Shown here in pieces: positions 6,158 to 13,977 of a stretch of 41,960 bases of DNA. The notes below the pieces were generated by a model. That model made no database searches. It was not told where the DNA came from and saw only the letters and a program-made list of their open reading frames with translations. The translations under genes were made by a program, and so were the position numbers. Source of the DNA: a virus. The stretch is taken from the IMG/VR virus record IMGVR_UViG_3300046538_000089, positions 1 through 41,960 of that record; one strand, written 5' to 3'. Each line of letters opens with the position of its first letter. Positions within the stretch are counted from its first letter, which is position 1.

Positions 6158-7339
6158 TCACGTGATCGGCTCCCACGGCCACGAGGAGCCGCGGACCATG
6201 CGGCGGGGCCAGCCACGTTCGTCACGGTCACCACGCCACCGGGAGACGGCGACGACGTGCCCCTCACCGGTGTTGTCCGGATCGGGTCGGAGACCGAAAC
6301 CGAACTCCGGCCAGCCGAGCAGCGCCGCGGACCCCCGAGGGCGGAGGTCACGTTCCCCGGATGCGCCCGTCGACTTGCCGGCATGTGCCTCCATGACGAG
6401 CGCGATGTTCCGCTCCCGCAACGAGTCGAGGCCGACGATCAGCGGTGCTGCGTCATCGTCGTTGTTGATCGCCTTCGGGACGAGCTTGTACAGCGGCCCG
6501 ATGAACAACACGTCGGGCTTGTGCCGGTCGATGAGGCGGTGGATCTCCGACAGGTGCGAGCCGCGGGTGATGTCGATGCGGTTCCCGGCGACGATGTTGA
6601 TCGCCAACGCCGGATCCACCACGCCAACCTCACGGGCCCGTCGAGTGGACCAGCGGACCGCCCGCCGCCACTGCCGTTCCGTGTTCTCCGCATCAACCAC
6701 AAGCACCTTCACCGGGTCGATCGGTTCGAACGTCGTCGGATGGATCCCAGCAGCCGCGAGAACAGCCAACTGCCGGACGAACGTCGTCTTCCCCGAACCC
6801 TCCGGCCCGGTCACAATCAGCCGATCCTTCCGCTCCAGCAGACCCGGAATCACCCAGTCGTACGCATCCGACCCGGACAGGATCTCCGCCAACGTCTTCG
6901 TCTGCAGCATCCCCGTCGAGTGACCATCCACGAGGGTCTGCAACCGGTTCAACGCAGCTGACGCAGCATCCATCGGGTCGGCGCCGGCCGCGAGGTCTTC
7001 CTGCATCGTGTTCGCCACGTTCCGGGACTCACGTCGCACCGCATCCGCACGGACACCCTGCGCGTACTCCGGAGCAGCGAACGCGTACACCGACGGGTCA
7101 GCCCACTGGAACGGCTCCGTGTCGAGCCCACGGACACCCCAGCCAGCGAGAGCCGTGTCCACGATGGCTGCGTCGACCGCGTCGCCCCGGCTGAGACGTT
7201 CCACGATCCCGTCGAACACCACCCCGAGACGAGCGTCCGAGAAGTCCACCGACCCGACCATCCCGTGCACACGACCCACCTGCAGCGGGTCACGGATCAG
7301 CGCGCCGAGGAGGTTCCGCTCGACCTGCGTGCCGGTCAT
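6158..7339 (-). CDS. Replicative helicase, DnaB-N plus RepA-like ATPase
   Basis: This protein has about 393 residues. The first 70 (VERNLLGALIRDPLQVGRVH) resemble the DnaB N-terminal domain. The rest is a RecA-fold ATPase with Walker A GPEGSGKT (about 178-185), VLVVDAEN after it and a Walker B-like DVLFIGP. This resembles RepA/DnaB-type single-domain helicases of small phages, which unwind the fork at the phage origin. I chose the ATG that overlaps the previous stop by 4 bases (7339). An in-frame ATG 12 bases upstream (7351) is also possible. It follows the initiator-like gene, as expected for a replication pair. Confidence 0.83.
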   Translation of the reverse strand: MTGTQVERNLLGALIRDPLQVGRVHGMVGSVDFSDARLGVVFDGIVERLSRGDAVDAAIVDTALAGWGVRGLDTEPFQWADPSVYAFAAPEYAQGVRADAVRRESRNVANTMQEDLAAGADPMDAASAALNRLQTLVDGHSTGMLQTKTLAEILSGSDAYDWVIPGLLERKDRLIVTGPEGSGKTTFVRQLAVLAAAGIHPTTFEPIDPVKVLVVDAENTERQWRRAVRWSTRRAREVGVVDPALAINIVAGNRIDITRGSHLSEIHRLIDRHKPDVLFIGPLYKLVPKAINNDDDAAPLIVGLDSLRERNIALVMEAHAGKSTGASGERDLRPRGSAALLGWPEFGFGLRPDPDNTGEGHVVAVSRWRGDRDERGWPRRMVRGSSWPWEPIT

Positions 7340-8091
7340 GCGTTCATCCATGCGTCAGGGTTCGGACGATTCTGCGGCCGGCCTACCGTTCCAGGGAGCT
7401 CGTCAGTCCAACGGTCCTTGTTCAGCCATGCGCCGAGAGCGGGAACGAATTGTCGCTCGGTCGTCGCCGCGTACGCGTCCCCGAACCGGATGATCGCTGC
7501 CTTGAGCTCCTCGATCGGGAGCCGCTTCGTCGCCTTCTTGAAGCGGTCGAACGCGTCCTTCCGCTCGACCTTCTTCGGCCAGTGCGACCATGCCTCCTCG
7601 AAGGGCTCTTCAAGGCTTGGGATGACGAGCTTCGTCACCGCAGGTGATGACTCAATCCCAGATTCAACCCAACCCAACCCAGGGGTGAGCTCCTCCGGAA
7701 TCCTTCCTGCATCCCTCATGCGTGATGCATGAAGCCCTCGTCGAACCGCGCGAGGGTCGTCGAACGCCGGCAAGACATCCTTGGTGGGGTGCGGCGGCTT
7801 CTGGTGCTCAGTCCAGTGCACAGCGGCGATGTAGTCAGTGCCGTCGACCGTGTAACGCGCGACCACCCCGGCCGACTCGAGCTCCGACAGCCACCCGTCG
7901 ATCGTCTCCGCCGTGATGTCGGGGTCGAGCGGAAAGCAGTCAGCCTTCACGAGCAGCGGGTTGTCCTTACCCTTGCCGTGGTCGTCGAGGTAGCCCCACA
8001 GGAGCACCCAGAAGTAGCGCACTGGGATCGGCCACGACGCGACCTTCTCCGAGACGCGGAGCTCGTGCTTGAGCATCCTGGTCTTAGCCAT
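7336..8091 (-). CDS. Replication initiator / replisome organiser-like protein
   Basis: The 251-residue protein starts with a winged-helix-like region (KHELRVSEKVASWPIPVRYF, then a WLSELESAGVVARY helix-strand). After a linker it has a C-terminal region (FEEAWSHWPKKVERKDAFDR through FVPALGAWLNKDRW) of the kind seen in phage replication organisers and DnaT/DnaD-like loaders. The position directly before the helicase gene with a 4-base overlap supports a helicase-loading or origin-binding role. Assignment is by pattern and context, not a firm family match. Confidence 0.75.
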   Translation of the reverse strand: MAKTRMLKHELRVSEKVASWPIPVRYFWVLLWGYLDDHGKGKDNPLLVKADCFPLDPDITAETIDGWLSELESAGVVARYTVDGTDYIAAVHWTEHQKPPHPTKDVLPAFDDPRAVRRGLHASRMRDAGRIPEELTPGLGWVESGIESSPAVTKLVIPSLEEPFEEAWSHWPKKVERKDAFDRFKKATKRLPIEELKAAIIRFGDAYAATTERQFVPALGAWLNKDRWTDELPGTVGRPQNRPNPDAWMNA

Positions 8092-8743
8092 GTTCGCCGC
8101 ACTCCCTCTTCTGCGCGTCGATGCCCTGCTGGTACCCGCGTCGCCACTCGGACATTCCGTACTCCTCGACCTGGTGGTCGCTGTAGACAGGTCCGCTGTT
8201 CGTGGCTGCGGGGTAGCGCAGGTTGTAGTCGTCGATCTGACGCCAGACGACGCCAGCGAAGTACCGGAACTTGTCTCGGAACGGCACGTCGCGGTTCGAT
8301 GCCGCGGTCGATACGGCGTACTCGAGCGCGGACTGAGGCAAGGTCATTGACCACCATGTGCGGATCGAGCGTTCCCAGTCGTGGGGTAGCCGGTTCGAGC
8401 CGATGGATCCGTCCCACGTCAGGTGGAACTCGTCGCAGTAGTCAGCCATCGCGCGCAAGTCGGCGTCCATGTGCGCTGCGCGGTTCGCGTTTGCGAGGAC
8501 GTACTCGGCAGAGCGTTCAGCGACAGCCGCGACGAGTGGACTGTCGGGGCTGATGGATGTCTTGCCAGAGTTGCAGTCCTTGCATGCGGCCACGAGGTTG
8601 TCGGGCTTGTCGGATCCTCCGAGCGCGACCGGGATGACGTGGTCGACGTGCAGAGTGACGTCAGGCGCTTTCTCGCCGCAGTACTGGCAGGTGTGCTTGT
8701 CCCGCCGCAGCACCTCGAATCGGGTGCGCTTGCTGACCGCCAT
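8084..8743 (-). CDS. HNH endonuclease with C-terminal DNA-contact region
   Basis: AGGAGG lies 6 bases before the ATG. The 219-residue protein has a classic HNH domain (about 6-60): CQYCGE knuckle, LHVDHVIPVALGGSD core, and DNLVAACKDCNSGKT. The remaining 150 residues (helices with NRAAHMDADLRAMADYCDEF and a Trp-rich stretch) probably contact DNA or a partner. It is one of three HNH/zinc-finger genes between the recombination and replication genes. It may be a homing endonuclease or a structure-specific nuclease in replication. The first 83 bases overlap gene 8661-8906 in another frame. Confidence 0.87.
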   Translation of the reverse strand: MAVSKRTRFEVLRRDKHTCQYCGEKAPDVTLHVDHVIPVALGGSDKPDNLVAACKDCNSGKTSISPDSPLVAAVAERSAEYVLANANRAAHMDADLRAMADYCDEFHLTWDGSIGSNRLPHDWERSIRTWWSMTLPQSALEYAVSTAASNRDVPFRDKFRYFAGVVWRQIDDYNLRYPAATNSGPVYSDHQVEEYGMSEWRRGYQQGIDAQKRECGEHG

Positions 8744-8906
8744 GTGACACCTCCTCTTCCTTCTCTGCCATCGCGACGCCGTCGGCGATGGCTTGCTTGA
8801 TGTCCTCTTCGGGGAGTCCGTGCTCACGTGCGAGGACGACGTACCGGTGCACGTCACGGCCGACCATGTGCAGGTGCGTGACCGCTGCCTGCTGCCTGCC
8901 GTTCAT
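8661..8906 (-). CDS. Small unknown protein overlapping the HNH gene
   Basis: Starts with an ATGA overlap at the stop of the preceding HNH gene, like most genes here. Residues 1-52 form a credible helical protein (QQAAVTHLHMVGRDVHRYVV, then EEDIKQAIADGVAMAEKEEE). The last 27 or so codons run through the start of the next HNH gene in another frame and look like shadow sequence. The gene is likely real but its C terminus is unusual. The function is unknown. Confidence 0.6.
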   Translation of the reverse strand: MNGRQQAAVTHLHMVGRDVHRYVVLAREHGLPEEDIKQAIADGVAMAEKEEEVSHGGQQAHPIRGAAAGQAHLPVLRRESA

Positions 8907-9304
8907 GCGGGGACCTTCGTGATCCCGAGGTCGAACAGGCGCTGCTTCGCGTCATCGGTGCGGACCGGCGCCCACTCCTGCTTCACGTTCTCCGTGAACA
9001 GCACCCACCGCTTCGAACCCGACGGCGACGGGACCAGGATCGGAACTTCCTCGGATTCCTCAACCCACGACGGGATCGCGTAGCCGGTGGCCCGGGCTTC
9101 CTCGCCGTGGCTGTGGACGTGCTCGTGGCAGTGGAGGCACAGGGCGACAAGGTTCGACATGACGTGTCGGCCTCCTCGGGACCGGAACTTTCGGTGGTGG
9201 AGGTGCAGGGGCGCGTACGCCAGAGCTCCGCACCGCTCGCACTTGTTGCCGGCCCTCGAGAGCACGATGTTCCTGACCGCTGTTGGGATGTTCGAGCTAG
9301 GCAT
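8903..9304 (-). CDS. HNH endonuclease
   Basis: A 133-residue protein with a compact HNH domain: CERCG knuckle (about 21-25), LHLHHRKFRSRGG core with the catalytic His, NLVALCLHCHEHVHSHG with the second CxxC and metal His. The C-terminal 60 residues (VPILVPSPSGSKRWVLFTEN onward) form a separate beta-rich region. It is typical of free-standing phage HNH proteins. It overlaps both neighbours by 4-8 bases, so it is embedded in the operon rather than obviously inserted. Confidence 0.87.
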   Translation of the reverse strand: MPSSNIPTAVRNIVLSRAGNKCERCGALAYAPLHLHHRKFRSRGGRHVMSNLVALCLHCHEHVHSHGEEARATGYAIPSWVEESEEVPILVPSPSGSKRWVLFTENVKQEWAPVRTDDAKQRLFDLGITKVPA

Positions 9305-9833
9305 GGATCACCGCCAGGTCGAACTTCTTGTGGCAGCTCACGCACCGCGGCACGTAGTGGGAGAGGTCGGCACTCCACGCACCGTCTGGACCTGTTTGCT
9401 CGTCCGGGGCGGCGTGATCGTAGGACCACTGCTTCGCCGTCTTCCCACAGGTCACGCAGGAGTAGTTGCGCGCGGGGCCTCGAGTGTTTCGCAGGCGGGC
9501 ATGCACTGCGGTGTAGGAAGCCTGAGGACCGGTCCAGTTCGGGTTGAGCTCACCGGCCAGCCGGGGACGCTCGAGGACGATGTCGGGCGATCCGTGACGG
9601 CGGACGCGTGTCTGGTGAAGCTTGCAGAGACCATGCGGTCCGTCGTCGGTGTTGCTGCATCCGTCCAGGACACAGACCCCTCGCGCCGGTCGGGCGGGCG
9701 CCGACACGCGAGTGATGCTGAAGTGTCCGTTCCGCTTCCACCGCTTGTAGTGCATCAGGCAAACACGTCGACCGGTGGCGAGTGACTTACCGACGCGCTC
9801 GCACCCGTCGAGAGTGCAGAGACGCCGGCTCAT
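9297..9833 (-). CDS. Zinc-finger repeat HNH-like protein
   Basis: The 178-residue protein carries two related N-terminal zinc modules: CTLDGCERVG with CLMHYKRWKRNG, and CVLDGCSNTDDG with CKLHQTRVRRHG. Each is a C-x4-C-xn-C-x2-H unit followed by a basic helix. A C-terminal HNH-like region (SCVTCGKTAKQWSYDHAAPD, then VPRCVSCHKKFD) follows. Such tandem modules are DNA-binding parts of homing-type endonucleases. The HNH core has DH but lacks the usual spacing to a final N/H pair, so activity is uncertain. It is coupled to the RHH gene by a 4-base overlap. Confidence 0.8.
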   Translation of the reverse strand: MSRRLCTLDGCERVGKSLATGRRVCLMHYKRWKRNGHFSITRVSAPARPARGVCVLDGCSNTDDGPHGLCKLHQTRVRRHGSPDIVLERPRLAGELNPNWTGPQASYTAVHARLRNTRGPARNYSCVTCGKTAKQWSYDHAAPDEQTGPDGAWSADLSHYVPRCVSCHKKFDLAVIHA

Positions 9834-10153
9834 CGCGGCACCTTCGATCGCTTGACGCGTCCGTTGGAGGGGAGCTCGAGTTTCTTGCGGAGGAACGCGG
9901 TCTGCGTGTTGGAGAGGCCGATCTCGGCGGCGATCTGCGAGTCGAGTGCGCCTTCCCCGTTGCGGAGGGCGATGTAGTCGTCGCGTTCCTCAGCGTTGAG
10001 GGTGAGTGGGATGGGCGCTTCGGGGATCACCTTGATGACGAGTGCGCGGAGCAGGGTCGACACTTCGATGCCTTGCTTGATGGCTTCCCGGTTGAGGGTC
10101 TTGAAGCGTTGGCGGGGGATCTGCACGGTGACGGGAACGTCGAAGTCGTCCAT
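9830..10153 (-). CDS. Ribbon-helix-helix / HTH DNA-binding protein
   Basis: The 107-residue protein has an N-terminal pattern of an RHH regulator (strand VPVTVQIPRQ, helix FKTLNREAIKQG, then EVSTLLRALVIKVI). A second helix-turn-helix-like region follows near the C terminus (DSQIAAEIGLSNTQTAFLRK) and the tail is basic (RVKRSKVPR). It probably binds DNA as a dimer and may regulate the early operon. Its start shares one base with the stop of the upstream nuclease gene. Confidence 0.72.
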   Translation of the reverse strand: MDDFDVPVTVQIPRQRFKTLNREAIKQGIEVSTLLRALVIKVIPEAPIPLTLNAEERDDYIALRNGEGALDSQIAAEIGLSNTQTAFLRKKLELPSNGRVKRSKVPR

Positions 10154-10533
10154 CAGGCACCTGCCAGGAGCTTGACGAGGTCGTCGACCGTCATCGTCAC
10201 GTACTGGGGACCGGCCTCGGCGATGCCGCGGCGCTTGTGTATGACGAACCCGAAGTCCGCGTCGTCGTTGCCGCGTTCAGCTTCGGCTTCGTTCAGCCAC
10301 GAGCCGAGAGACATGGTGGCGTGGTTCTTGCACTCGAGGACAACGCGAGCTCCACGCGGGGTGCGGACGCCGCCGATGTCGCCACGGTCGTTCTTGCCGT
10401 TCTTCGGCCGAATGTCGATGCGGTCGTCGAGCTCATCGCGGAGGTAGTTCGCGATGGACCGTTCGAACTGCTGCCCGGCTTTGCGGGCTGACGCGTTCGA
10501 CCTGCGTCGTGGTGTGCCAGTGTTGTTGGACAC
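10153..10533 (-). CDS. PD-(D/E)XK nuclease, resolvase-like
   Basis: The GTG start at 10533 has GGAAGAGAG upstream. In the 126-residue protein, a helix QQFERSIANYLRDEL leads to RGDIGGVRT (catalytic Asp), then ARVVLECKNH (the ExK pair) and a final helix NEAEAERGN. This order matches small PD-(D/E)XK enzymes such as Holliday-junction resolvases and restriction-like nucleases. Together with the exonuclease and the Sak4-like ATPase upstream it forms a recombination module. The exact substrate is inferred. Confidence 0.78.
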   Translation of the reverse strand: MSNNTGTPRRRSNASARKAGQQFERSIANYLRDELDDRIDIRPKNGKNDRGDIGGVRTPRGARVVLECKNHATMSLGSWLNEAEAERGNDDADFGFVIHKRRGIAEAGPQYVTMTVDDLVKLLAGA

Positions 10534-10614
10534 GCTGGTCTCTCTTCCTGGGATGGAGGGGTTGCGAGGGTGGAGGGGCGGCGGATGTTGGCGCATCTGC
10601 CGCCCCGGTTCAGG

Positions 10615-11532
10615 TCAGGCTTCGCGGTAGGCGGAGCGGATGACGGTGAGGACGTTGTCGGACGCGTGCGCAGCTTTCGCTGCGGCACCGAGTGCGGCGA
10701 TCGCGTCCTTGTCGCCTTGCGCGTCGTTGAGCTCGGCGAGCCAGTCGCGGCCGGACTCGTCTGGTTCCTGCGTCTCTTCGACGACGGGGGTGGCGTACGC
10801 GGATCGGCCGGTTTCGACGTCGGCGAGGCCGAGGGCCCGCCAGAAGGCGTCCATCGTGAAGTTCGGCCAGTCCTTGGGCTCGTCGAGCTGCAGCCGAACC
10901 GACCGCACCTTGGAGAGGGTGTACTGGCCGCGCACGGGCATGTGGATGACGGCGTCGACGTCGTAGGGGAGGCCCTTCTCTGCCTTCACCTTCCACACCT
11001 TGTCGCCGGTGGGCTTGCCCTTGACGATCTCGGCGACTTCCTCGTACCGGGCGGTGATGATGACGGGTCCGTCGTGGAGGCGGAGGGTGTCGATGATGTC
11101 CCGCCAGTGGGTCTTGTGCTTGTTCCAGATGTCGACGCCGATCGTGGCGTCGCCGCCCCGGTTGCCCTTGCGTGCGGCACGCTGGTTCGCGTCGACCTGC
11201 GCGTTCTCGCTGATCGTGTCCCACACCTTCGTGCCTGAGTCGACGACGATCAGGGTGGGCTTGTCGCCCTTCGGTTCGGTGGCGGCTTCGTGGATGATCT
11301 TCCGGAGGCCGGTGATGGTGCCGTCGTACTCGACGATGTCGAAGTCGGCTCCGGGGATGAGCGCGTACTCGTCTGGATCCTGCTCGCCGTGTCCGACCCA
11401 CAGGGTGCGGCCGACGAGCTCTGACGCGGATGCCTGCGCTGCGAGGAACGACTTCCCTGCACCTTCCCCGCCGGCAGCGAGGAGCAGCGGCCATGAGGGC
11501 TTGCCGGTGGGCTTCCTGGTGGCGATGGTCAT
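10615..11532 (-). CDS. Sak4-like RecA-fold recombination ATPase
   Basis: The 305-residue protein has Walker A GGEGAGKS (about 21-28), LIVVDS Walker B (about 94-99), and conserved middle segments WRDIIDTLRLHDGPVIITAR and GLPYDVDAVIHM. These are typical of the AAA_24/Sak4 family, Rad51-related phage proteins that act with SSB in strand annealing. It lies between the exonuclease and the resolvase-like nuclease, and no RecT, Erf or Redbeta-type annealase is visible, so it is the likely recombinase. The C-terminal 60 residues are acidic and probably flexible. Confidence 0.82.
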   Translation of the reverse strand: MTIATRKPTGKPSWPLLLAAGGEGAGKSFLAAQASASELVGRTLWVGHGEQDPDEYALIPGADFDIVEYDGTITGLRKIIHEAATEPKGDKPTLIVVDSGTKVWDTISENAQVDANQRAARKGNRGGDATIGVDIWNKHKTHWRDIIDTLRLHDGPVIITARYEEVAEIVKGKPTGDKVWKVKAEKGLPYDVDAVIHMPVRGQYTLSKVRSVRLQLDEPKDWPNFTMDAFWRALGLADVETGRSAYATPVVEETQEPDESGRDWLAELNDAQGDKDAIAALGAAAKAAHASDNVLTVIRSAYREA

Positions 11533-11915
11533 GCGGATGCTCCTTCCAGGAACGGCGCCCACATATGCCGCGTGTAGTCGGCAGCGGGCTTGAGGAACGC
11601 GTGCACTTCGTCCTCGTCGGCTTCAGTGACGTAGACGGTGTGATCGAGGAGGATGCCCTTGCGTGGAAGCAGGTAGAACAAGCGGAGGTAGTCACGCTCG
11701 TCGTCGCCTGCGGTGAACCACTCGGACGCGCTCGGGCGAATCCAGTCGAACCGGTACAGCCAGTTGAGGCCGTCGGTGGGGCTGCCCCATTCCTCGGCGA
11801 ACTGCTTCCAGCTCTCCCAAGTGTTCGAGTAGGCACTCTGCTGGTCGCCGGTGGCGAAGTAGTTGGAGTCGGGGCCGTAGTAGTCGTGCTCGGGTTCCCA
11901 GAGGTGCTGGGTCAT
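11529..11915 (-). CDS. Unknown acidic aromatic-rich protein (128 aa)
   Basis: The 128-residue protein is unusually rich in Trp, Tyr and Asp (HLWEPEHDYYGPDSNYF and NTWESWKQFAEEWG) and strongly acidic overall. It sits between the exonuclease and the ATPase with 4-base overlaps on both sides, so it may be a partner of the recombination module or a DNA mimic. No family is recognised. Confidence 0.72.
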   Translation of the reverse strand: MTQHLWEPEHDYYGPDSNYFATGDQQSAYSNTWESWKQFAEEWGSPTDGLNWLYRFDWIRPSASEWFTAGDDERDYLRLFYLLPRKGILLDHTVYVTEADEDEVHAFLKPAADYTRHMWAPFLEGASA

Positions 11916-12751
11916 GCGATCGCTCCTTCTTGGAACATGAGCCACGTCGGCGGCTGCAGCGGGTCGGGGTTGATGGGGTAGCCGGGCCACTCGTCAGCGG
12001 CGGCGCACGCGGCGTACGTCTCGAGCGCTCTTCTGCCCTTCGCTGCAGCGATCTCCGCGAACTCGGGTGCGAGGGAGTACACGCCGACGAGGTACGGGGG
12101 TTCGACTTCCGCGACGACGAACTTCATCGGGAGGGTGAAATCACCGGTGACAAGTCCGTACTGGTGCAGGTACCACCACTCCTGAACGTGGTAGCCGAAG
12201 TTCGCGACGGTGCGGGCGAAGTCCTCGGGGGATGCACCCTTCGCGGAGCTCTTCAGGTCCATAGCGGTGGGTTCTGGGGCGGTGAAATCGGGGAGGAAGT
12301 CGAACCGCGACCTCATCGCGACACCCGTCTCGGGGTCGGTGGCGAACACGGACGCTTCCGCGTTCCCCGGCTGCTCGAACAGTGCCCGTGCGGTCGGGTG
12401 GGTGAGGACCGCTTCGGTCATGTCGTCGACCTGCTGCGCGACTGCAGCCTTCACGGGGGTGTTGCCGGCGTTTCGCTGTTCCTCGATCCACTCCTTCGCT
12501 GCCTTGGTAGAGGCGGCGCCGTTCGATGCGAGGAGATCGTCGGGGATCGCGACGGTCGGAGCGCCGGTGCCGAGCACCTTCGAGTGCACGGCGGTGCCGA
12601 GATCGAACTCCTTCTTCGGGGGCTGCGGGTGGTCGCGGTCCCACTCGTAGCGGGCGGGGGAGTCGAGGAGCTTGCGGGCTTGGGTGGAGGACAGCTCGGG
12701 GCGGTAGTGGTACTCCTGCTCGTCGAGGTCCAAGACGATGCCGTTCACCAT
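11912..12751 (-). CDS. RecE-like exonuclease (PD-(D/E)XK)
   Basis: AAGGAG precedes the ATG at 12751. The 279-residue protein shows the RecE/Cas4-like exonuclease order: YHYRPELSSTQARKLLDSPA near the N terminus, LGTAVHSKVLG with the conserved His, RSRFDFLPDF with the catalytic Asp, AMDLKSSAKG with the Lys, and YHVQEWWYLHQYG with the QxxxY helix. These enzymes resect double-stranded ends to feed annealing. The gene starts the recombination module that continues with the Sak4-like ATPase. Recognition is good. Confidence 0.87.
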   Translation of the reverse strand: MVNGIVLDLDEQEYHYRPELSSTQARKLLDSPARYEWDRDHPQPPKKEFDLGTAVHSKVLGTGAPTVAIPDDLLASNGAASTKAAKEWIEEQRNAGNTPVKAAVAQQVDDMTEAVLTHPTARALFEQPGNAEASVFATDPETGVAMRSRFDFLPDFTAPEPTAMDLKSSAKGASPEDFARTVANFGYHVQEWWYLHQYGLVTGDFTLPMKFVVAEVEPPYLVGVYSLAPEFAEIAAAKGRRALETYAACAAADEWPGYPINPDPLQPPTWLMFQEGAIA

Positions 12752-12858
12752 GTGCGCATCTCCTTCTTCCACTGGCGGAGCATGAGCCAGCGGGTGAACG
12801 GTCCGGGGAGGATGGTCCACTCGGCGGGGTCGCTGCCGTTCCAACCGACGGGGATCAT
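12745..12858 (-). CDS. Small Trp-rich peptide (37 aa)
   Basis: A 37-residue protein with five Trp residues and a basic end (LRQWKKEMRTW). It overlaps the upstream stop by 4 bases and the exonuclease start by 7, and its 3' end supplies the exonuclease ribosome site. This translational coupling supports the gene. The function is unknown. Confidence 0.6.
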   Translation of the reverse strand: MIPVGWNGSDPAEWTILPGPFTRWLMLRQWKKEMRTW

Positions 12859-13058
12859 GCGGACACCTCACGGGTGATTGCGACGATGTGGTCGATCGCG
12901 ATCCACTTCGGGACGCTGCCGAACGCGCCTTCCACCTGATAGCCCGTGAGCTGCCCAGTGGCGCGCGACGTCGTCGTTGTGAACTCGGTGCACGTGAACT
13001 CGATGACCGGGCCGGTGTCGAGGAAGATCCGCATCGAGAGACGTTCTGCGGCGCTCAT
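12855..13058 (-). CDS. Small beta-rich unknown protein (67 aa)
   Basis: A 67-residue product with alternating strands (MRIFLDTGPVIEFTCTEFTT, then YQVEGAFG and WIAIDHIVAITRE), suggesting a small barrel. It has 4-base overlaps with both neighbours in the early operon. It is not recognised. Confidence 0.65.
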   Translation of the reverse strand: MSAAERLSMRIFLDTGPVIEFTCTEFTTTTSRATGQLTGYQVEGAFGSVPKWIAIDHIVAITREVSA

Positions 13059-13378
13059 CGCTGCACCCCGACTCGTTCGGTGAGGTCGCCGGCTGTCTTC
13101 GCCCACCAGACGTCGTGTTCGTGCGAGCCGATCGGGTGGGGGTTCTTCAGCAGGTCGCCGTTGTACGCGGCGACGAGGTTCGCGGTGCGCTGCTCTTCGA
13201 CGAGCGCGAGGGTCGCGTGGACCTGGGCGGCGTTGATGACGTTGGTGGAGAACTCGTAGGAGTAGAACTCGTTCCGTTCCTCGTCGGTGAGCCCGTCGGG
13301 GCGGATGAGGGTGAGGAGGCGTCGTGCTTCGGCGGTGTGTTCTTCGGCCGTCTGCGGCCTTCTCGTGGTGGTGGTCAT
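13055..13378 (-). CDS. Unknown helical protein (107 aa)
   Basis: A 107-residue helical protein. The N-terminal part is TAEEHTAEARRLLTLIR and a central helix reads NVINAAQVHATLALVEEQ. No catalytic motif is visible. It overlaps the next gene by 4 bases. This is part of the run of small early genes downstream of the switch, whose products in related phages usually act on host takeover. The function is unknown. Confidence 0.7.
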   Translation of the reverse strand: MTTTTRRPQTAEEHTAEARRLLTLIRPDGLTDEERNEFYSYEFSTNVINAAQVHATLALVEEQRTANLVAAYNGDLLKNPHPIGSHEHDVWWAKTAGDLTERVGVQR

Positions 13379-13382
13379 GTGA

Positions 13383-13682
13383 TCACGCCTCCGTGTAGGG
13401 GTGGACCAGAGTGAGCTTGTGCGCGTAGTCCCGCTCGAAGTTCGGGTCGACGGGCCCGATCGATCCTCGGGACATGTCAAGCCAGTGCCAGGTGCCGTCA
13501 CGGTCGAGTAGGGCGCGTTTGAGGCCGTAGTTCTGACCACTGCGACCAGTGGTGTAGATCCCCTCTGTGGTCGGCAGGACGCACTTTTCGAGGCGCGGCG
13601 AGCTGGCGTCTGAAGCAAGTTGAACGACGTAGCTTTCGCCGTTTACTTCGACGATGTCGCCGTTGTTGAGCGTGGTGGTCAT
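13383..13682 (-). CDS. Unknown beta-rich protein (99 aa)
   Basis: The 99-residue protein begins with a small beta hairpin (GDIVEVNGESYVVQLAS), like the start of a KOW/SH3-type barrel, and ends in DYAHKLTLVHPYTEA. Gene spacing to its neighbours is 4 and 28 bp. It has no transmembrane or catalytic signature and no recognised family. Confidence 0.7.
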   Translation of the reverse strand: MTTTLNNGDIVEVNGESYVVQLASDASSPRLEKCVLPTTEGIYTTGRSGQNYGLKRALLDRDGTWHWLDMSRGSIGPVDPNFERDYAHKLTLVHPYTEA

Positions 13683-13710
13683 GGTGTGTCTCCCTGGGCT
13701 GGGTGCGACG

Positions 13711-13977
13711 TCAGTCGCAGGTGGAAACGTGGTCGTGTTCTTCGGCGCGGGCTTCGGCTTTCGCGTCGGCTTCGGCGTCGTACTCGTACTGGGCGCGGTC
13801 GATGACAGCGAGAGCGGCGACCGTGTACGTGGCGTCGGCCAGGTACTCGTCGCGGCCCATGTCGCCGATCTCGTCCCACGTGGGGTGCTGCACGCCGTCG
13901 ATGACAGGGCCGTACTGGGCTGCGTCACGCTTCTGCAGCGCACGGGCCAGGAGCTCGGTGCGGGACGGGCGGCTCAT
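13711..13977 (-). CDS. Unknown small acidic protein (88 aa)
   Basis: An 88-residue protein with an Asp/Glu/Ala-rich C-terminal helix (EYDAEADAKAEARAEEHD) and a middle region DEIGDMGRDEYLADATYTVA. The helical tail may form a coiled coil. It overlaps the previous gene by 4 bases. No family is recognised. Confidence 0.7.
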   Translation of the reverse strand: MSRPSRTELLARALQKRDAAQYGPVIDGVQHPTWDEIGDMGRDEYLADATYTVAALAVIDRAQYEYDAEADAKAEARAEEHDHVSTCD

